A DNA stretch of 64,000 nucleotides from Strigamia acuminata (taxonomy: Eukaryota > Arthropoda > Chilopoda > Geophilomorpha > Linotaeniidae). Location of the stretch: NCBI GenBank assembly GCA_949358305.1, contig OX442314.1:49050581-49114580 (forward strand). The letters are read 5' to 3'. The position numbers and the translations under genes were made by a program. Every line of letters starts with the position of its first letter. Positions within the stretch are counted from its first letter, which is position 1. A model generated the notes under the pieces. The model worked only from the letters and a program-made list of their open reading frames with translations. It was not told where the DNA came from and made no database searches. Below are positions 59,989-64,000 of this stretch, piece by piece.

Positions 59989-60276
59989 ATTTTATACACA
60001 CGGTTTAAAAAAAACTTGGTTGACCTCCCACACCCCTACCATACGTATTTTCAGTTAGAATAAATCTGCAATCATTATAAAAGTTAATATAATTTCACTG
60101 GATGCAAAAAACCATCAAAAAAAATAATATTTTTTTCAATACAAATATCATTGCATAGTTAATACAATTAGAAATAGTCTTCGCCGGTATAAACTTCTCT
60201 GTAATAAAAAAAATTGCTTTACAAAATAAAAGTTAGCGTCCCGTTCCAATTTAAAAAAAAAAAAAAAAACTCAAGA

Positions 60277-60903
60277 TCATTTCCCGAACCCAACTCTATT
60301 ATTACCTCCGCTTTTGTCTTTAAATGCGTGTGAGTCATGTTCGTCGAAAAACACTCGAGTGATCACGATATCTCCCGTAGACAAAGTCTGACAACTTGCA
60401 TCCGACATTAGCTTCTTGGACTCCTCGCTCAAGGAGCCCATAGAAGACACCGATACATTTTCACTGGTGCCGTCGGTGCCTTTGCCGCCGGGAGAGATGC
60501 CGGCGTCCCGATGGCAGTTGCAGCGACAACACATCCCCAAGTTGGTCACCCCGAGTAGCGTTTCGATGCACCCGTTCGCAAAGTATTCGTCTACGTATTG
60601 CCAGTTGCCGAAGTTGGCGGGCGACATCACTTGGCTCGAGCGGTGAAAGGGCGAATCCGGAGACGCTTTGCCGCCGCTTTCTTCGATCGAGTCCACGTCG
60701 TCCTCCTCTTCCTCGTATTCGTCGTTCAACTCTTCATTGTCGGCACCGTTTTCCGGAGATGTCTCAGAGTCTCCTCCCGATCGAACACTGCCGCCTTCTT
60801 CCGAGTTTTTGCTGCCTTGTAAGCGCTCTAATTTTAATTCGCGCCACTTTATACGAGCCTTCCAACTTTTCCCGCTCCTCATCCGAGAGTTAGTTCCAAG
60901 TAT
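60277..60903 (-). CDS. Terminal exon of an unrecognised gene (copy 2)
   Basis: Identical in translation to 50117-50743, including the upstream acceptor. If the duplication is real, one copy is separated from its upstream exons by the tandem junction. Confidence 0.55.
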   Translation of the reverse strand: MLGTNSRMRSGKSWKARIKWRELKLERLQGSKNSEEGGSVRSGGDSETSPENGADNEELNDEYEEEEDDVDSIEESGGKASPDSPFHRSSQVMSPANFGNWQYVDEYFANGCIETLLGVTNLGMCCRCNCHRDAGISPGGKGTDGTSENVSVSSMGSLSEESKKLMSDASCQTLSTGDIVITRVFFDEHDSHAFKDKSGGNNRVGFGK

Positions 60904-61087
60904 CTAAATATGCAAACATCAAGTTTACTTGGGCTATTGGCTGATATCACGAACCAAGGATAACATTTTGCCACGGATGGCAAAACATAATACATAGCCG
61001 CACTGTATTCTGGGATGACAACAGGTAACAAACATGTCAAAATTTGTCACCAAAATTTGGCAAAATTTGCGAAAAATCTGTCAAATA

Positions 61088-61197
61088 CCGTACTGCCTCG
61101 ATTAAACGCCGGGACTCGATTAAACGCCGGGGCTCAGCTGCGTGCAGCAGGTCGAAAAAATTAATAAACGCCCCGGCGTTTATTCGAGGCAGTACGG
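61088..61197. mobile_element. Short MITE, copy 2
   Basis: Same as 50928-51037, with TA on both sides. Confidence 0.83.
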
Positions 61198-61603
61198 TAT
61201 TTGACAAAATTTTAGAAAAATTTGTCAAATTTGTCAAATTTGGGAAAAATTGAGAAAATTTGGAGGCAAAAATCAAAATTTGACAAAAAGTTGTGGAAAA
61301 AAAATGGAAATTTTGGGGAAAAAGGCAAAATGTGAGGTAAAATTGTAGAAAGAAATAAGGCAAAATTTGGGAGGGAAAGGGCAAAATTTGACAAAAATTT
61401 GGAGAAAAAAGGCAAATTTGGAGGAAAAAGGGCAAAATTTGGGGAAAAAAAGGCAATATTTGACAAAGATTTTTTGGAGAAGTTTGACAAAAAAAATTGT
61501 AGAAAATTGACAGTTTTTTCCAAATTTTGAAATTTTTGTCAATTTTCTGTCAATTTTCTACAATTTTTTTTGTCAAACTTCTCCAAAAAATCTTTGTCAA
61601 ATA

Positions 61604-64000
61604 TGATGGTAATGTGGTGAAATAATGGACATCGGTTTAATAAACGAAAAAGTGGTGCTTTATTGTCGCGGGAAAACTATATACGTCACAAGAACGAAAC
61701 ACACGGGTTACTCATAGGAACAATCATTACAGGTGTTCTATCTACATTCTCCTCCAGAATTCCTGTAATGACTGTTCCTGTACAATGTATAATCTCAAAA
61801 GAACATCATAAATTAAACAATAAATCTCCTATGCTTCTTCAGGTTCTTCCAGAATCCGTAACTGCATCAGGCATGATTTGATCTTTGGCGCTGAAAGTTT
61901 CTTTGTCAATAGATCTGCCTGCATCTCATCTGTTGGAACCTGTTGAATTAAAATATCATTAGTTTTTAATTCTTCTCGAATAAAATAAAATTTTCTGTTG
62001 AGCAATTTCGTCCTCATTTTTTTGAGTTGGATTCTTCCATAATTGAAATGCTCCTGAGTTATCGTTGTAGATAACCTCTTTGCCCATTACTCTGTTTGGA
62101 CTTAATTCTTTCAACAATTCCTTGGTCCAAATTAGCTCCGATAATGCATCCGTGATTGCTCCTAGCTCGCTCTCGGTTGATGACATGGCAACTGAGCGTT
62201 GTTTGTTGCTACGCCAATTTAGAAGTGACGATCCATCTTTTATCACATACCCCGAATATGATTTCGCATCCGATGTTGCGTTCCATGACGCATCGGCATA
62301 CGAATGTAAATTCCCTTCCTCTTTGCGAAAGGTGAGACCGTATGTGCTTGTTCCCTTGATGTATCGCAACAACTTCTTTACCGCTTGATGGTGAATCTCT
62401 CTGGGATCGCAGTTGTACTGCGCGAGAGCGCTTGCTGGGTAGCTAATGTCTGGCCTCGAACCAGTCGCCAGGTACATTATCGAGCCAATCATCTCTTGAT
62501 ACTTCGTAGCATCAAATTTCGGACTAGATTCAAATTCATCCAAATCCTGGCTAACGTCCATTGGCGTATATACGCTGTTGCAATCAGGAAGTCCAAATCT
62601 TGTTAGAATCTTCTGGACATAACCTTGCTGTGTCAAAACGATTTGGTTCCTCTGCTGATCAATTTCGAGTCCCAAAATAAAGGTTAACTTTCCTAAGTGA
62701 ATTAACTCGATTTGTTTTGCAAGTTGGGATAGAATTTCCTTTTTAAGTGCTGGATCAGAGCAAAGTCTGATAATGTCATCGACATAAATTCCCATGTATA
62801 GGAATTCTTTTCCACGCCTCAAAATGTAGAGACACGGGTCACAAGTTGATTGTTGAAATCCAACACTAATCAGCGCTTTGTGTAATGTTTCATACCAACA
62901 TCTGCCACTCTGGCGTAAGCCATAAATACTCTTCTTGAGTTTACAGACTTTCTTGCCCTTGCGCGTTTTGTATCCCTCCGGTTCTTGCATGAAAATGACT
63001 TCGTCCAGTATTCCATGCAAATAAGCTGTTTTCACATCGTCCTGTTCTAATTCCAAACCCTCTTTAGCTGCGATGCTAATCAACATTCTGAGCGTCTCCA
63101 TTCTGATTACTGGGGAATAGGTTTCTTCGAAATCAATTCCAGGACGCTGTGAATAACCGGTCGCCACTAAACGTGCTTTGTAACGATCCAATTTTCCAGA
63201 TTTATTAAGTTTAAGTCGATATACCCATTTCGATTTAACTATCGGTTGACCTTTGGGTACGTCCACTGTGTCCCACACGTCATGCTCCTCCATGGACTTC
63301 ATTTCCTCGTCCATCGCTTGTTTCCATTTTGCATGTTGTGGTGATCTCATTGCCTCATTGTATGACTTTGGTGTTTGCATTGCTATTTGTTCTGCCAAAT
63401 GTGCAAAATTACATTTTGCTTTCTTCTGCAGACGCTTAGATTTACGAGTTCCAGAAGTGCTCGCTCCATTGTCCTGAGTTTCGGAATTTTTCCTTTTCTT
63501 AGCTGCAATGGCGTCTTTGGTAGTTCCCTTAGGGCGTCCAACCTTTCGTGGTACGGGCGCTTCCTCTGGTGTGGACTCACTTTCCGATTCAGCCGAGAGA
63601 AAGTCCGATGTCTGGTCACGGGTTGATGATTCAGACGATTCCGGTAACTCTTGTGCAAGCCATTCATCTTCTGACGAATCCCCTTCTGGTACGATCTCCT
63701 CATGCTGGTCTATAATGGGCGGTGTAATGTCCATTTGTACAATTTCGTTGTTGTCTTTGTGTCGTGACTTCTTGTGATGTGGCAACAAATCATATCCAAG
63801 TGTGTTTTCGTCAAATTTGACATTTCGTGCCTCTGTAACACGATGCATGTGTGGCACGTAGATCCTGTAGGCTTTTCTCTTTCGCGAATAGCCGACAAAA
63901 ATCCCAATGATGGTCTTCGAACCCAATTTGGTTTGTTGCGGTTTGGGCTTAAGGACGTAAGCTTTACATCCGAATCGTCTCAAAAACTTCACTGTAGGGA
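61604..64000 (-). mobile_element. Ty1/Copia element, copy 2 (partial, runs off window)
   Basis: 3' LTR 61604-61746 with the same ~51-bp deletion, preceded by AAATA at 61599-61603. The same insertion as copy 1, carried by the tandem duplication, not a second transposition. Confidence 0.93.
61829..64000 (-). CDS. Copia polyprotein, copy 2, C-terminal part
   Basis: Covers the end of the integrase region, reverse transcriptase (YVDD) and RNase H; the same T7-associated frame change lies at 62017-62023. The N-terminal half is beyond the window. Confidence 0.9.

Larger units (their letters stand above)
58400..64000. repeat. Tandem segmental duplication, copy 2 (cut by window end)
   Basis: Same order as 48280-53843 at offset 10,160. 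Contains dispersed repeat (59156-59395), (AT)n (59917-59990), exon copy, MITE copy, satellite and Copia up to mid-polyprotein. Confidence 0.95.

Overview
This is a eukaryotic, almost certainly arthropod, nuclear window. Genes are intron-bearing or polyadenylated, there is a canonical histone H3 and a U4/U6 snRNP gene (PRPF3), and at about 35.5-38.1 kb there is a chemosensory-type ionotropic receptor (IR), a family restricted to protostomes. Most of the DNA is repetitive. I cannot fix the order from sequence alone.

Layout. 0.2-2.1 kb: a 151-bp tandem satellite running into a C2H2 zinc-finger exon. 3.6-5.8 kb: a foldback element and a 31-bp minisatellite. 5.9-8.4 kb: PRPF3 (minus) divergent from a small unrecognised gene (plus). 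9.1-11.0 kb: one member of an unrecognised protein family, with a paralogue in a duplicated block at 44.4-46.4 kb. 11.5-16.3 kb: a graveyard of elements (Gypsy integrase remnant, a pogo/Tigger-type element with TA duplication, and an element with ~200-bp inverted repeats around a ~21-bp minisatellite).

16.3-29.8 kb: a complete 13.5-kb Ty3/Gypsy element on the minus strand. It has 1078-bp LTRs, an AAAC target duplication, a tRNA-Pro-like primer site and a polypurine tract. Gag is split by one in-frame TGA. An A-AAA-AAC slippery site plus hairpin leads into pol. Downstream of pol lies an additional, apparently spliced 827-codon ORF with its own poly(A) signal. A piggyBac-type MITE sits beside the polypurine tract. 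The LTR carries a chain of hairpins with a repeated loop and varying arms; every arm mismatch I found becomes G-U on the element's sense RNA. A solo LTR of a related family (39.5-40.5 kb) has hairpins too, one of them homologous with compensatory changes.

30-35 kb: further nested elements, including a hAT-type insertion splitting a LINE reverse transcriptase. 35.5-39 kb: the IR gene and histone H3. 41.7 kb: a frameshifted two-finger gene. 42.6-43.6 kb: a Tc1/mariner-like element with ~190-bp inverted repeats. 46.6-47.3 kb: a tRNA-His gene split by a MITE with TTA duplication. 48.3-64 kb: two tandem copies (offset 10,160 bp) of a block holding the terminal exon of an unrecognised gene, an A/T-rich satellite and a Ty1/Copia element. 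The second copy runs off the window, and the sequence is so exactly repeated that an assembly artefact must be considered.

Few host genes here act together. The window mainly records successive mobile-element insertions whose target-site duplications are still readable.
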